DNA of 38,066 bases, from assembly GCA_013140975.1 (NCBI GenBank), contig JABFRV010000032.1, positions 1-38,066 on the forward strand. The letters are read 5' to 3'. This document shows, piece by piece, positions 1-9,642 of the stretch (position 1 is the stretch's first letter; each line of letters opens with the position of its first letter). The position numbers were made by a program, and so were the translations under genes. Below the pieces are notes generated by a model. That model worked only from the letters and a program-made list of their open reading frames with translations, did no database searches and had not been told where the DNA came from. Origin of the DNA: Saprospiraceae bacterium. GTDB lineage: Bacteria > Bacteroidota > Bacteroidia > Chitinophagales > Saprospiraceae.

Positions 1-1
1 T

Positions 2-673
2 AATAACAACATTATAAGATTAAAGGTGCCTGATAAGGAAATTGAAATTTTTACCTGGCAATCAGAAAAAGCTACCAAAGATTTTGATTACCATTGTCTA
101 ATTAAGAACGAAGATGGTAGTCTACTGAAATTCACTCGAGAGAATCGGGACTATTCAAGAATTCGAAGAGAAGAATTTAATAAAGACAATTGGTATGGCG
201 CAGTATATTATCATATTCTTCCTCAATCATTTGGCAATCAGAACTATTATATTTTATTTGGATTCGCTCAGAATTCAAGTGAGGAAAAGTTTAAAATAAT
301 AGAAACGATTTCTTTTAATACAAATGATCTTAAGTTGGGATTGCCTGTATTTCCTTATGTTGATAAAGACAAAGAGTCTACTACTTTAAATAGAATGCTG
401 ATTAAATATTCTCAAGGGAGCAATTGTCTTTTACGATTTGAAGAAGTCGAAAAACAAATTATATTTGATCATATGATTTACTACGAGGATTTTGGTTCCG
501 GAACAATGGGAAGTTATCTTCCGGATGGTTCTTATGAAGCATTTGAATACAAAGGAAAAACCTGGAAGTACATTCCTAAGTTAAAAGTAGAAGTTCAGAG
601 CACACCGCCCAGAGAAAGGCCAGTACTAGACGGAAACACCAAAGATATTTTTGGAAAGGATAATAAGAAGTAA
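2..673 (+). CDS. Conserved hypothetical protein, 5' end outside window
   Basis: The frame is open to the left edge, so the gene probably starts upstream. A GTG at 26 is the first start-type codon inside the window and would give 215 aa. The protein contains WYGAVYYHILP followed by a tyrosine-rich YYILFGF strand. This resembles a family of uncharacterised Bacteroidota proteins with a WYGALYY-like core, recalled from memory and not searched. No membrane segment or catalytic motif is visible in this part, and the C-terminus is lysine-rich and polar. It is followed by about 410 bp without genes, so it is not in the lepA operon. Function unknown. Confidence 0.7.
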   Translation, partial: NNNIIRLKVPDKEIEIFTWQSEKATKDFDYHCLIKNEDGSLLKFTRENRDYSRIRREEFNKDNWYGAVYYHILPQSFGNQNYYILFGFAQNSSEEKFKIIETISFNTNDLKLGLPVFPYVDKDKESTTLNRMLIKYSQGSNCLLRFEEVEKQIIFDHMIYYEDFGSGTMGSYLPDGSYEAFEYKGKTWKYIPKLKVEVQSTPPRERPVLDGNTKDIFGKDNKK

Positions 674-1056
674 TTGCTGTACTTTTAGAATCATAAGCGC
701 TGATACTTATTTTTTAAAATATAACTAGTATCAAACGCTCTGAAAGTAACTAATTTTTTGCAAATAATTTATTCTTTGAAATTGTATTGCAGAACACTGT
801 TCCAATAATTTTTATATTTAATGCTTGGATATTGATTCTAATAAAAAAGAAATACGATAGATATCTTTTGTTAAATTGAATTTCATATTAGTAGAATAAG
901 ATATTCGAACCATGATACCGATTGTTTCTGGAAACAATTTCATTTTCATTTATGAGTATTCCATTGTAAAATTTTATAAATTTCCCTAAGTGATATGATT
1001 CTGGTTAATTTTTTGACTTTCAATCTCTTAAATTAGAAATTCCACCTTATTTTAAG
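674..1056. other. Gene-free stretch upstream of lepA
   Basis: AT-rich sequence with no credible reading frame. The only structure I see is a short inverted repeat at 921-928 and 931-938 (ATTGTTTC / GAAACAAT) followed by T-rich sequence. It could be a weak terminator for the upstream gene, although it lies about 250 bp past that stop codon. Confidence 0.4.
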
Positions 1057-1064
1057 TACTTTTG
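1057..1064 (+). promoter_or_regulatory. lepA promoter -7 box (TACTTTTG)
   Basis: Exact match to the Bacteroidota -7 consensus TAnnTTTG. A start site about 7 nt downstream (near 1071) falls before the ATG at 1086 but after the TTG at 1062. This rules out the longer lepA frame. I see no clear -33 TTG at normal spacing. Confidence 0.6.
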
Positions 1065-1085
1065 CAGTCGAATTCGCCAGTTTTC

Positions 1086-2879
1086 ATGAAATTTATTAGG
1101 AATTTTTGCGTAATTGCTCATATTGACCACGGTAAGAGTACCCTCTCTGATAGGCTATTAGAATACACCAAAACGATATCTGAGCGTGATATGCAAGCTC
1201 AAGCCCTTGATGATATGGATTTGGAGAGAGAAAGGGGCATTACAATTAAAGCTCACGCAATCCAACTTAAATATGAACACACTGATAAAAATACCTATAA
1301 GTTTAATCTGATCGATACACCCGGTCACGTTGACTTTTCATATGAAGTAAGTAGATCCATCGCGGCCTGTGAAGGAGCGCTTTTATTAGTGGATTCAACA
1401 CAAGGAATTCAAGCACAAACAATCTCTAATCTATATCTTGCTATTGAGCATAATCTTGAAATCATTCCGGTTCTAAATAAGGTGGACATGGAGAATGCGA
1501 TGATAGAAGAAGTATCTGATCAGATTGTTGACCTTATAGGCTGTGAACGAAGTGACATTATTCTAGCAAGTGGAAAAACCGGTATTGGAGTTCCTGATCT
1601 TATGAAAGCTATTGTTGAAAGGATTCCAGCACCCAAGGGAAATCCTGATGGCAAACTTCAAGCACTCATTTTTGATTCCGTTTTTAATTCATTTAGAGGG
1701 ATTATCATTTATTTCAGAATCATGAACGGTCATCTTAAGAAAGGAGATAAGATAAAATTCATGAACACTGGCAGTGAATACAATGCTGATGAAGTTGGAT
1801 TTTTAAAAATGAATCTTATGCCACAACCTCAAGTAGGATGCGGCGATGTGGGATATATTATTACTGGAATTAAAGATGCCAAAGAGGTAAAAGTAGGTGA
1901 CACCTTAACACTTGCAAGCGATCCGGCTGAAGAATCCATAAAAGGGTTTGAAGAAGTTAAACCAATGGTATTTGCGGGAATTTATCCGATTGAAAATGAA
2001 CATTTCGAAGATCTTCGTGATAGCCTTGAAAAATTACAATTAAATGATTCCTCATTAATTTATGAACCTGAAACATCTGTTGCATTAGGATTCGGATTTC
2101 GATGTGGATTTTTAGGAATGCTACACCTTGAGATAATACAGGAAAGACTATCTCGTGAATATAACCAAGAAGTAATCACAACTGTTCCTAACGTTTCCTA
2201 TATAGCAGAAACTACGCGAGGAGAAGTTTTAAAAATAAATACTCCCAATGATCTTCCCGAACCGAATTTTCTTCAATACGTAGAAGAACCTTACATCCGA
2301 GCGCAGATTATTACAAAGCCAGAATATATTGGAGCAATTATAAAGTTATGTCTAGAGAAGAGAGGCAGTCTTGAAAAGCAGCATTATCTAACAACAGACA
2401 GAGTTGAACTTACATTCAGTCTTCCTTTAGCAGAAATTGTTTTTGACTTTTATGACAGACTAAAATCAACTACACGGGGTTACGCTTCCTTTGATTATCA
2501 TCCATTGGATTACAGAAAATCGGATCTTATAAAATTAGATATCAAACTAAATGGTGAGAGTGTTGATGCATTAACTGCATTAGTTCATAGAAGCAAGGCA
2601 GAATCGGTAGGAAGAAAAATGTGTAAAAAGCTTAAAGAAATTCTTCCTCAACATCAGTTTGTTATTGCGATCCAGGCTGCAATTGGTGGAAAAATTATTG
2701 CAAGAGAAACAATTTCAGCGTTACGAAAAGATGTAACAGCCAAATGTTACGGAGGTGATATAAGCCGTAAAAGAAAGCTCCTGGAAAAACAAAAAGAAGG
2801 CAAGAAAAAAATGCGTCAGATTGGAACTGTAGACGTTCCGCAAAAAGCCTTCCTAGATGTACTTAAATTAGATGATTAA
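1086..2879 (+). CDS. lepA: Elongation factor 4 (LepA), ribosomal GTPase
   Basis: Translational GTPase that acts on ribosomes and is linked to back-translocation and ribosome biogenesis. The 597 aa match the family length. The G1 loop AHIDHGKST lies at residues 11-19. A switch region with [16 protein letters not shown] (G3) and NKVDM (G4) follow. The LepA-specific C-terminal domain is present, with [20 protein letters not shown] and a basic [15 protein letters not shown] stretch. A TTG at 1062 would add 8 residues, but it lies inside the -7 promoter box, so the ATG at 1086 ([16 protein letters not shown]) is preferred. First gene of a lepA-argS-glnS operon, with only 2 nt before argS. Confidence 0.97.
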   Translation: MKFIRNFCVIAHIDHGKSTLSDRLLEYTKTISERDMQAQALDDMDLERERGITIKAHAIQLKYEHTDKNTYKFNLIDTPGHVDFSYEVSRSIAACEGALLLVDSTQGIQAQTISNLYLAIEHNLEIIPVLNKVDMENAMIEEVSDQIVDLIGCERSDIILASGKTGIGVPDLMKAIVERIPAPKGNPDGKLQALIFDSVFNSFRGIIIYFRIMNGHLKKGDKIKFMNTGSEYNADEVGFLKMNLMPQPQVGCGDVGYIITGIKDAKEVKVGDTLTLASDPAEESIKGFEEVKPMVFAGIYPIENEHFEDLRDSLEKLQLNDSSLIYEPETSVALGFGFRCGFLGMLHLEIIQERLSREYNQEVITTVPNVSYIAETTRGEVLKINTPNDLPEPNFLQYVEEPYIRAQIITKPEYIGAIIKLCLEKRGSLEKQHYLTTDRVELTFSLPLAEIVFDFYDRLKSTTRGYASFDYHPLDYRKSDLIKLDIKLNGESVDALTALVHRSKAESVGRKMCKKLKEILPQHQFVIAIQAAIGGKIIARETISALRKDVTAKCYGGDISRKRKLLEKQKEGKKKMRQIGTVDVPQKAFLDVLKLDD

Positions 2880-2881
2880 GT

Positions 2882-4732
2882 ATGCAGGATTATTTGCACG
2901 ATTTATACGATAAGTTAATTCTTGTCTTTTCTTCTCAATTTGACAAATCAATTACGATTGAAGAATTAACGATTTCTACCTGCAAAAAAGAATTTGAAGG
3001 TGACTTTACATTGGTATTATTTCCGTGGGTAAAATCATTGGGTAAGTCGCCAGATGATATAGGAAATTCAATCGGGAATGCTCTGATTCAAACAGGAATA
3101 ATTGATAAATATAATATTATTAAGGGGTTCCTTAATATGAGTTTAAATAATCATTTCTGGATTAACAAACTCTCGGAAATTTCCAATCAAAGTATAACTT
3201 CCAGAATAAAAACAAATAAGCCCTTAAAGTATTTGGTAGAATATTGCTCACCGAATACCAACAAGCCTTTGCACTTAGGGCATATTAGAAATATATTAAT
3301 TGGTTGGTCGGTTTACAAAATTCTTAGCGAGTCAGGTCATACTGTAAATACAACTCAGGTAATAAATGACAGAGGAATTGCTATTTGCAAAAGTATGCTT
3401 GCATGGAAGTTATACTCTGACGGCAAAACTCCGGAATCTACGGGTATAAAAAGTGACCACTTTGTTGGAGATTATTATGTATTGTTTGAAGTCAAATTTC
3501 GGGAAGAATATGCGCAATGGCAAAACAGTGAAGAAGGAAGTGGCAGCTATTATAATTTAAAGAAAGAAGGGGAGGCTAGTGATGACTTTTTCAAACGTTA
3601 TAAAAATGATTACTTTAATACAAAAAGTTCCTTAGGCATTCAAGCTAAAGAAATGCTTTTAAAATGGGAATCTTCTGATCCTGAAACATTACAGCTATGG
3701 CAAAAAATGAACGAATGGGTTTATAACGGATTTGAAGAAAGTTTTAAGAAATTAGATGTAAAGTTTGATTCTTATTTTTATGAATCCCAAACGTATTTAC
3801 TTGGAAAAGATATTATTGAAGAAGGATTAAAAAAGAATGTCTTTACAAAAGAAGCAGATAATTCAGTATGGATTGATCTTACAGATGTTGGATTGGATCG
3901 AAAGATAGTCTTACGATCTGATGGCACTTCTGTTTATATAACACAAGACTTAGGCACAATTAATCTTCGAGATAAACAATATCATGCAGATAAGTACATT
4001 TATGTTGTAGCAGATGAGCAAGATTATCACTTTAAAGTACTAACAGAAACATTAAAAAAGCTTCAACTTCCGTATTCACAAGGCATTCATCATCTTAATT
4101 ATGGTATGGTTGAACTTCCGTCTGGAAGAATGAAATCTCGTGAAGGAACGGTAGTAGATGCCGATGACCTGATACAGGAAGTATTTGATGTTGCTGCTAA
4201 AAATGCTGAAGAAAGAGGTGAATTATCTGGTCTTTCCAAAAATGAAGTAAGTGTAATTATACATCAGATTGGGATGTCCGCTTTAAAGTATTTTATTTTA
4301 AAAGTACAGGCGAAGAAAAGAATGATTTTCAATCCAGAGGAATCTGTTGACATGCAAGGACATACAGGACCCTATATAGTGAATGCTTATGTACGAATTC
4401 AGTCTATATTGCGAAGAAAAGTTTCTGAAATTTCGGAAATTTCGGAAATTAACATTATAGATATAAATGACTCCGAGAAATCACTAATTAATTCCTGCCT
4501 GGAGTATCCCGATATTCTTCATGAAGCTGGCAATCAATTGGATCCTGCACATCTTGCAAATTATTTATATCAATTGGCGAAAGATTTCCATAAATACTAT
4601 AATGATTATAGAATCTTAAATGCTGAGAATATAGAATTGATTAATATTAGATTAAATTTATGCAAAACAATTGGATTGCATTTACATCATGGCATGAGTT
4701 GCCTAGGTATTGAAATGCCAACCAGAATGTAA
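2882..4732 (+). CDS. argS: Arginyl-tRNA synthetase
   Basis: Class I aminoacyl-tRNA synthetase that charges tRNA-Arg in the cytoplasm. The 616 aa are normal or slightly long. The N-terminal Arg-tRNA additional domain covers roughly residues 1-100. The HIGH motif is in SPNTNKPLHLGHIRN (HLGH at 131-134). A KMSK-like MKSREGT lies before a VVDADDL stretch, and the C-terminal DALR anticodon-binding domain contains HTGPYIVNAYVRIQSI. It starts 2 nt after the lepA stop, so it is translationally linked. A small in-frame repeat near 4428-4450 encodes SEISEISEI in a loop of the DALR domain. No defect seen. Confidence 0.97.
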   Translation: MQDYLHDLYDKLILVFSSQFDKSITIEELTISTCKKEFEGDFTLVLFPWVKSLGKSPDDIGNSIGNALIQTGIIDKYNIIKGFLNMSLNNHFWINKLSEISNQSITSRIKTNKPLKYLVEYCSPNTNKPLHLGHIRNILIGWSVYKILSESGHTVNTTQVINDRGIAICKSMLAWKLYSDGKTPESTGIKSDHFVGDYYVLFEVKFREEYAQWQNSEEGSGSYYNLKKEGEASDDFFKRYKNDYFNTKSSLGIQAKEMLLKWESSDPETLQLWQKMNEWVYNGFEESFKKLDVKFDSYFYESQTYLLGKDIIEEGLKKNVFTKEADNSVWIDLTDVGLDRKIVLRSDGTSVYITQDLGTINLRDKQYHADKYIYVVADEQDYHFKVLTETLKKLQLPYSQGIHHLNYGMVELPSGRMKSREGTVVDADDLIQEVFDVAAKNAEERGELSGLSKNEVSVIIHQIGMSALKYFILKVQAKKRMIFNPEESVDMQGHTGPYIVNAYVRIQSILRRKVSEISEISEINIIDINDSEKSLINSCLEYPDILHEAGNQLDPAHLANYLYQLAKDFHKYYNDYRILNAENIELINIRLNLCKTIGLHLHHGMSCLGIEMPTRM

Positions 4733-4740
4733 GAGAAAGT

Positions 4741-6390
4741 ATGAGCGAGATAAAAAATCGAAACTTTATTGAAGAAATTATTGAGGAAGACATTCGCAAT
4801 AATAAACATAATGGTCGAATACACACACGTTTCCCTCCAGAGCCAAATGGATATCTTCATTTAGGTCATGCGAAATCGATTTGTTTAAACTTTGGTTTGG
4901 CACAACAATATAACGGGAAGACAAACCTAAGATTTGATGATACGAATCCAGCTGCAGAAGATGTTGAATATGTTGACGCAATAAAAGAAGATATTCATTG
5001 GCTGGGATTTGACTGGGAAGATCGTGAGTATTATGCCTCAGATTATTTTCAGCAATTGTATGAATATGCAATTCAACTTATACGTGCCGGGCTTGCATAT
5101 GTTGATGATTCGAGTGCGGAAGAAATAAGTAAGATGAGAGGAATTCCAACCTCACCAGGATCACTCAGTCCTTTTCGGAATAGGAGTATTGAGGAAAATC
5201 TTGAACTCTTTGAAGGAATGAAAAATGGAAAAGACAAAGAAGGTGAAAGAGTGCTTCGCGCGAAATTGGATATGAGTTCTCCGAATATGCATCTTCGGGA
5301 TCCTATTATGTACAGAATTTTATTCAGTTCCCATCACAGAACCGGAACTAAATGGTGTATTTATCCTACGTATGATTTTGCACATGGACAATCTGATTCT
5401 ATAGAAGGAATTACACATTCAATTTGTACCTTAGAATTTGAAAATCATAGACCCTTATACAATTGGTTTATAGAAAATCTTGAAATATTTCCATCTCGTC
5501 AGATTGAATTTGCTCGACTGAATCTAGAATATACCTTGATGAGCAAAAGAAAGTTACTTCAACTTGTGAATGAGAAAATGGTAGATGGATGGGATGATCC
5601 AAGAATGCCAACCATATCAGCTATAAGAAGAAGAGGAATAACACCTGAAGCCTTACGTGAATTTGCAACGGCAGTTGGAATTGCCAGAAGAGAAAATGTT
5701 ATTGAATTGAGCAAATTTGATAACATTGTTCGAGCGAATTTAAATAAAATTGCAATTCGCACGATGGCTGTTTTAGATCCTTTGCGGATCACAATCAATA
5801 ATTATCCGCATGAAATAGAATGGATGGAAGTCGAAAATAACCCTGAAGATCCTGAAACCGGAAAAAGAAATATTCCTTTTAGCAAGGAGATATTTATTGA
5901 AAGAGAGGATTTTATGGAGGAGCCAGTTAAAGATTTCTTCAGACTTAGTCCGGGAAATATTGTAAGATTAAAAGCTGCTTACATTATTAGATGTGAACAA
6001 GTAATAAAGCATGAAGACGGCTCAATTCATCAATTGATTTGTTCATACATTACAAATAGCCGCAGCGGATCAGATACTTCAGGCCTTAAACCAAAATCTG
6101 TCATACATTGGGTGGAAGCAAATCATTGCATTACTGCAACTGTTCGCCTTTACGATAAATTATTTAGTGTTCCTGATCCTGCTAATTATGAAAACGTACA
6201 TTCAATACTGAATAAAGATTCTTTTCAGGAATTAACTAACGCCAAGCTTGAAAGTAAAATGAAATCGGCAGACCCAGGAACCAGATATCAGTTTATGCGA
6301 AAAGGGTATTTTTATCTAGATAAGAATTCAACCCATGAAAACCTGATATTCAACAGGACGATTACACTGAAGGATTCTTTTGGAAAGTGA
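4741..6390 (+). CDS. glnS: Glutaminyl-tRNA synthetase
   Basis: Class I synthetase that charges tRNA-Gln directly. The N-terminal FPPEPNGYLHLGHAKSICL contains the HIGH box (HLGH at 40-43) in the form typical of GlnRS rather than GluRS. The KMSKS-like box is TLMSKRKLL, and a two-part beta-barrel anticodon-binding region ends the protein. The 549 aa match the bacterial GlnRS length. It starts 8 nt after the argS stop and is probably the last gene of the operon. A GlnRS gene suggests that direct charging is available, though the window cannot show whether GatCAB is also present. Confidence 0.96.
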   Translation: MSEIKNRNFIEEIIEEDIRNNKHNGRIHTRFPPEPNGYLHLGHAKSICLNFGLAQQYNGKTNLRFDDTNPAAEDVEYVDAIKEDIHWLGFDWEDREYYASDYFQQLYEYAIQLIRAGLAYVDDSSAEEISKMRGIPTSPGSLSPFRNRSIEENLELFEGMKNGKDKEGERVLRAKLDMSSPNMHLRDPIMYRILFSSHHRTGTKWCIYPTYDFAHGQSDSIEGITHSICTLEFENHRPLYNWFIENLEIFPSRQIEFARLNLEYTLMSKRKLLQLVNEKMVDGWDDPRMPTISAIRRRGITPEALREFATAVGIARRENVIELSKFDNIVRANLNKIAIRTMAVLDPLRITINNYPHEIEWMEVENNPEDPETGKRNIPFSKEIFIEREDFMEEPVKDFFRLSPGNIVRLKAAYIIRCEQVIKHEDGSIHQLICSYITNSRSGSDTSGLKPKSVIHWVEANHCITATVRLYDKLFSVPDPANYENVHSILNKDSFQELTNAKLESKMKSADPGTRYQFMRKGYFYLDKNSTHENLIFNRTITLKDSFGK

Positions 6391-6414
6391 TTGCACTATA
6401 GCAAGAGAGTGCAA
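6391..6414 (+). terminator. Hairpin just after glnS, weak terminator candidate
   Basis: The inverted repeat TTGCACT (6391-6397) and AGTGCAA (6408-6414) begins directly at the glnS stop codon. There is no T-tract after it, so intrinsic termination is doubtful. Confidence 0.3.
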
Positions 6415-6528
6415 ACCCAGAGCTGACTAATATCAATTTCAACTTTATTATCACCCACAAGCATTAAATTTATTTTAATATCTTGTAATTCGTAAACTCT
6501 TAGTAGATTTGAAAACAATTTATTAAGA

Positions 6529-7005
6529 ATGAGGAAAATTGATTACCTTTTCAATACGTACGGCGAAAGCCATCAAAATGTTACTAATAAGCTAATTCAT
6601 TGGTTTTGCATTCCAGCAATCTTATTCAGTCTAGTAGGACTATTAATGTTAATTCCTGTACCTTTTATTGTAGAAGAAAATTCTTGGCTGAATTGGGGTA
6701 CTATAATAATGTTTTTAGCTTCGATTTATTATTTTAGCGTTTCCCGTATGTTAATGATTGGATTTATTCTTGTTTTTGGTGCAATAGTATATTGTAATGT
6801 AAAATTGAATGAAATTTGTATCCATAACAGCTATTCAACATGGATTGTATTGTTGCTAATTTTTATTATAGCCTGGATTGGACAATTTATTGGACATAAG
6901 ATTGAAGGAAAGAAGCCTTCATTTTTGCAAGACATCCAATACTTGTTGATCGGTCCTGCATGGTTATTAAGTTTTATTTACAAAAAACTTGGACTTAAAT
7001 ACTAA
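6529..7005 (+). CDS. Mpo1/YGL010w-like (DUF962) membrane protein
   Basis: Small integral membrane protein of 158 aa with about four hydrophobic helices. It begins with YLFNTYGESHQNVTNKLIHW, which carries the spaced His residues (YxxxHxxxxNxxxHW) of the DUF962/Mpo1-like family. Near the C-terminus is GQFIGHKIEGKKPSFLQD, also typical. Yeast Mpo1 is an iron-dependent dioxygenase that alpha-oxidises 2-hydroxy fatty acids. That activity for this bacterial homologue is inference. It lies 138 bp after glnS and converges with the large minus-strand gene beyond it. No clear promoter box found. Confidence 0.8.
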   Translation: MRKIDYLFNTYGESHQNVTNKLIHWFCIPAILFSLVGLLMLIPVPFIVEENSWLNWGTIIMFLASIYYFSVSRMLMIGFILVFGAIVYCNVKLNEICIHNSYSTWIVLLLIFIIAWIGQFIGHKIEGKKPSFLQDIQYLLIGPAWLLSFIYKKLGLKY

Positions 7006-7063
7006 TTGCGCATTATTAAGTATTTGAAACTTATTCAAACTACTCAAATCTGATAAATGCTTT

Positions 7064-7104
7064 AAAAAAAAATGCGCAAACCAGAATTGCTTCCGATTTG
7101 CGCA
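7064..7104 (-). terminator. Rho-independent terminator of the SprB-repeat protein gene
   Basis: Perfect 8-bp inverted repeat TGCGCAAA (7073-7080) and TTTGCGCA (7097-7104). On the minus strand it is followed by a nine-T tract (7072 down to 7064). It lies 21 bp past the stop codon of the minus-strand gene at 7125. A further TTGCGCA at 7006-7012 follows the plus-strand gene. Confidence 0.85.
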
Positions 7105-7124
7105 AAATTATAATTAAAGATAAA

Positions 7125-9341
7125 TTATCTTACGATAAATATTTTAGTCCTTCGTTTATTAAGGTTGGATTTTATCTCTACAAAGTAAAATCCTTCAACG
7201 AGGTTATTAAGTTCAATTTCAACTTTTGACGCCTTAGAAACCAGACTCTTAACCTTATTTCCGGTAGAAGTATAAATTTCTACATGCAAGTCAAGTTCGT
7301 TACTATTTCCAATAAAGAGTTTGTCCTGCGCAGGATTAGGATACACTGATAGTTTTGACAAGATTCCTTCAGTAGATCCTGTTGTGCATTTAACCTCAAA
7401 TGGCCCAAAAGTACTTAGACATGCGGTACTATCATTAGGCTCTCCAGATGAAGCTTCATAATAATATTTTCCTGCAGCGAGGTCTTTACCAGTTTGGTTA
7501 TTGATCATATTTCCTTTATCATCTAACCACCTAAACGACTTCACTTTTCCATTAATAACAATTTCAATCGATCCATCACTAATCTTACAGTCACTAGCAT
7601 CCTTTATTGACAAATTTTGCAATGTCAAATAATCGGCACGCGCTGTATCAAATTTTAATACTGTATCCACTTTGCATTGAAACGAATCTCTCAAACTTAT
7701 AAGAGTATCGGAAAACTTATGGTTCTTGTTCGATAAAATAAATGCTGTATCATATCTTGAAATTTTTAGTTTATTGAATAATAATTCATAGTAGAAATTT
7801 GAAATATTCTCCATTCTGAATTGAATAAAATTAATATCCCCATAACAAGAATCATATAAAAAAGTATCTACATGAAGTTTTATAGGATTCCTGATTTCAA
7901 CGTTATAAGATAATTCAGTTTCATTATTACTGCTATCGATTGCAATAAAACGCATTTTTGTTATTCCGGTTTTGAATGTATCTCCAACTGCAGTACCTTC
8001 TAATTGTTTCAATTCTTTAACTCCGCAATTATCAGTTGCTTTAGGTGCAACAGCAACATAGCTGCAACGATAACTAAAGGTATCCTGCTGAACTGATAGT
8101 ACGGGTTTAGTAATATCACTGGTTTCAATAACAATAGATTTAGACTTAACACAATTGTTAGCATCTGTTACAGAAACTGTATATGTTCCAGGCTTCTTTT
8201 CGTCAATCATAACTGTTGTTTCTCCACTAGACCATTTATACTTTAATAATCCAGTCCCTCCCATAGCTTCTGCTTCGCATGATCCTGATGGATCAGAAAA
8301 ACACATTGGCTTAATAACATTTTTGATTTTTATGTCAATAATATCAGGTTGCGTTACAGTAATAACTTGTTCTACAGAACAATTGCTTCCATCTGTAACT
8401 GTAACAGTGTAGTCATTGGCACCTAAATTAAAGATTTGTTTTGTAGTTGCTCCTGTATTCCATTTATAACTATGCGTACCAGTGCCTCCGCTACTATTTA
8501 CATTTAAATTGCCATCTTTATCTCCGTTACAATTTAATACTTTTTTACCAGTGGACGCAATACTAATAGCAGGAGGTTCAGTTAATAACTTTCCGGAAGA
8601 TGCCATCGTAGCAGCATTATCGGTAACAACAACAGTATGCATTTTAGCATCCAAGCCAACTGCTGTTGCTGTCGTCTGACCATCACTCCATAAATAAGTA
8701 TAAGGAGGAATCCCGCCAGTTACAGTCACAGTAATACTTCCATCAGAGCCTCCGTTACATGTGACATTCTTAAAAGCTGATATTGAAGCTACTAATGGTG
8801 CCGGCCCGGGCATATTGCCGGAAGTTTCAGTTGTTTTGAGTAAATCACCTGAATTATTTCCACTTCCATTTGTAAGAATAGATGCTCCATACATGGTAAT
8901 CATCTGTCCTGTACTGATTGAAGGAGAAGTCCAATCAACTGTATATGTAACTGTTCCAGGACCTCCGAAGGATTTCGCAGGATTATGCTCGAAGTAAGTT
9001 CTGCTTCCACCGGTTTGAATAGTCGAGCTTCCTCCAGGGTTTGAAAAAGTTCCTGCGTTAGTATTATTTTGATCAAGCGCAACAATCTGGAAACCACCTT
9101 TAGATGCTGTAGAAAGATTTTCTACGGTAACCGTGATAACATATTTAGTATTAGCCATTAGGCTGGTAGGCAAGCCAGTGATACTTACATTTCCGTCCAA
9201 TCCACCGGAACTACCACCATGACAATTCGTGCAGATCCCATCTCCGGGAGCACCGGTATTCCCGTTAGGCGGGTTTCCGGAATTTGATATTAGGATAAAA
9301 CCTGCTAGTATTATAAAAAAAGGGTACAATTTATAATTCAT
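7125..9341 (-). CDS. Secreted SprB-repeat protein with CxxCH motif and T9SS sorting domain
   Basis: A 738-aa exported protein. The N-terminal signal peptide (MNYKLYPFFIILAGFILISNS) is followed by GAPGDGICTNCHGG, a CxxCH motif at residues 37-41 that opens a choice-of-anchor V/reeler-like beta domain (to about 170). SprB-type repeats follow (TCNGGSDGSITVTVTGG, then YLWSDGQTT and similar units). An HYR-like segment (LSVQQDTFSYRCSYVAVAPKATDNCG) comes next. The final 80 residues are a type A T9SS sorting domain (LSVYPNPAQDKLFIGN to KIFIVR). It is likely exported by the Sec pathway and attached to or released from the surface by T9SS. CxxCH could bind haem, but in this family it usually occurs as a single motif and its role is unclear. 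Confidence 0.9.
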   Translation of the reverse strand: MNYKLYPFFIILAGFILISNSGNPPNGNTGAPGDGICTNCHGGSSGGLDGNVSITGLPTSLMANTKYVITVTVENLSTASKGGFQIVALDQNNTNAGTFSNPGGSSTIQTGGSRTYFEHNPAKSFGGPGTVTYTVDWTSPSISTGQMITMYGASILTNGSGNNSGDLLKTTETSGNMPGPAPLVASISAFKNVTCNGGSDGSITVTVTGGIPPYTYLWSDGQTTATAVGLDAKMHTVVVTDNAATMASSGKLLTEPPAISIASTGKKVLNCNGDKDGNLNVNSSGGTGTHSYKWNTGATTKQIFNLGANDYTVTVTDGSNCSVEQVITVTQPDIIDIKIKNVIKPMCFSDPSGSCEAEAMGGTGLLKYKWSSGETTVMIDEKKPGTYTVSVTDANNCVKSKSIVIETSDITKPVLSVQQDTFSYRCSYVAVAPKATDNCGVKELKQLEGTAVGDTFKTGITKMRFIAIDSSNNETELSYNVEIRNPIKLHVDTFLYDSCYGDINFIQFRMENISNFYYELLFNKLKISRYDTAFILSNKNHKFSDTLISLRDSFQCKVDTVLKFDTARADYLTLQNLSIKDASDCKISDGSIEIVINGKVKSFRWLDDKGNMINNQTGKDLAAGKYYYEASSGEPNDSTACLSTFGPFEVKCTTGSTEGILSKLSVYPNPAQDKLFIGNSNELDLHVEIYTSTGNKVKSLVSKASKVEIELNNLVEGFYFVEIKSNLNKRRTKIFIVR

Positions 9342-9413
9342 CTACTATAATTTTTCTGATTTGACTGTTTGAAGACGTAAAATATTAGCTAAAGGTTGGC
9401 TTAATACTAATAG

Positions 9414-9443
9414 CAAAAATAAAAATTAAATTGACAATAGCAA
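9414..9443 (-). promoter_or_regulatory. Promoter of the SprB-repeat protein gene (TTG-N19-TATTTTTG)
   Basis: On the minus strand TTG (9443-9441) is followed after 19 nt by TATTTTTG (9421-9414). This fits the Bacteroidota -33/-7 consensus. Predicted start is near 9407, giving a leader of about 65 nt. The rest of 9342-9642 holds nothing else that I can identify. Confidence 0.6.
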
Positions 9444-9642
9444 TTTTTAATCAGCTCTTGAAATGCTTAATACTTAGGATAACTGGTAATGAAGCCAATG
9501 CGTAAAATAAGAATTACATCAATAACATAGAAGAAAAGAAGGGTAGAACTTTAGACTGATTCAGCTTATTAAAATAGAAATCTCAATTGCCTTTCTAGTC
9601 TTAACCGGATATAAGTTTCAAATGAATAAGAAAAGTGATAGA

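Noticed and set aside
4778-5798. Minus-strand frames inside glnS
   Set aside because: They lie completely within a clear essential gene and show no family similarity.
8155-8997. Plus-strand frames opposite the SprB-repeat gene, and a minus-strand frame at 8900-9097
   Set aside because: Shadows of the 738-aa gene with no independent start signals or recognisable protein features.
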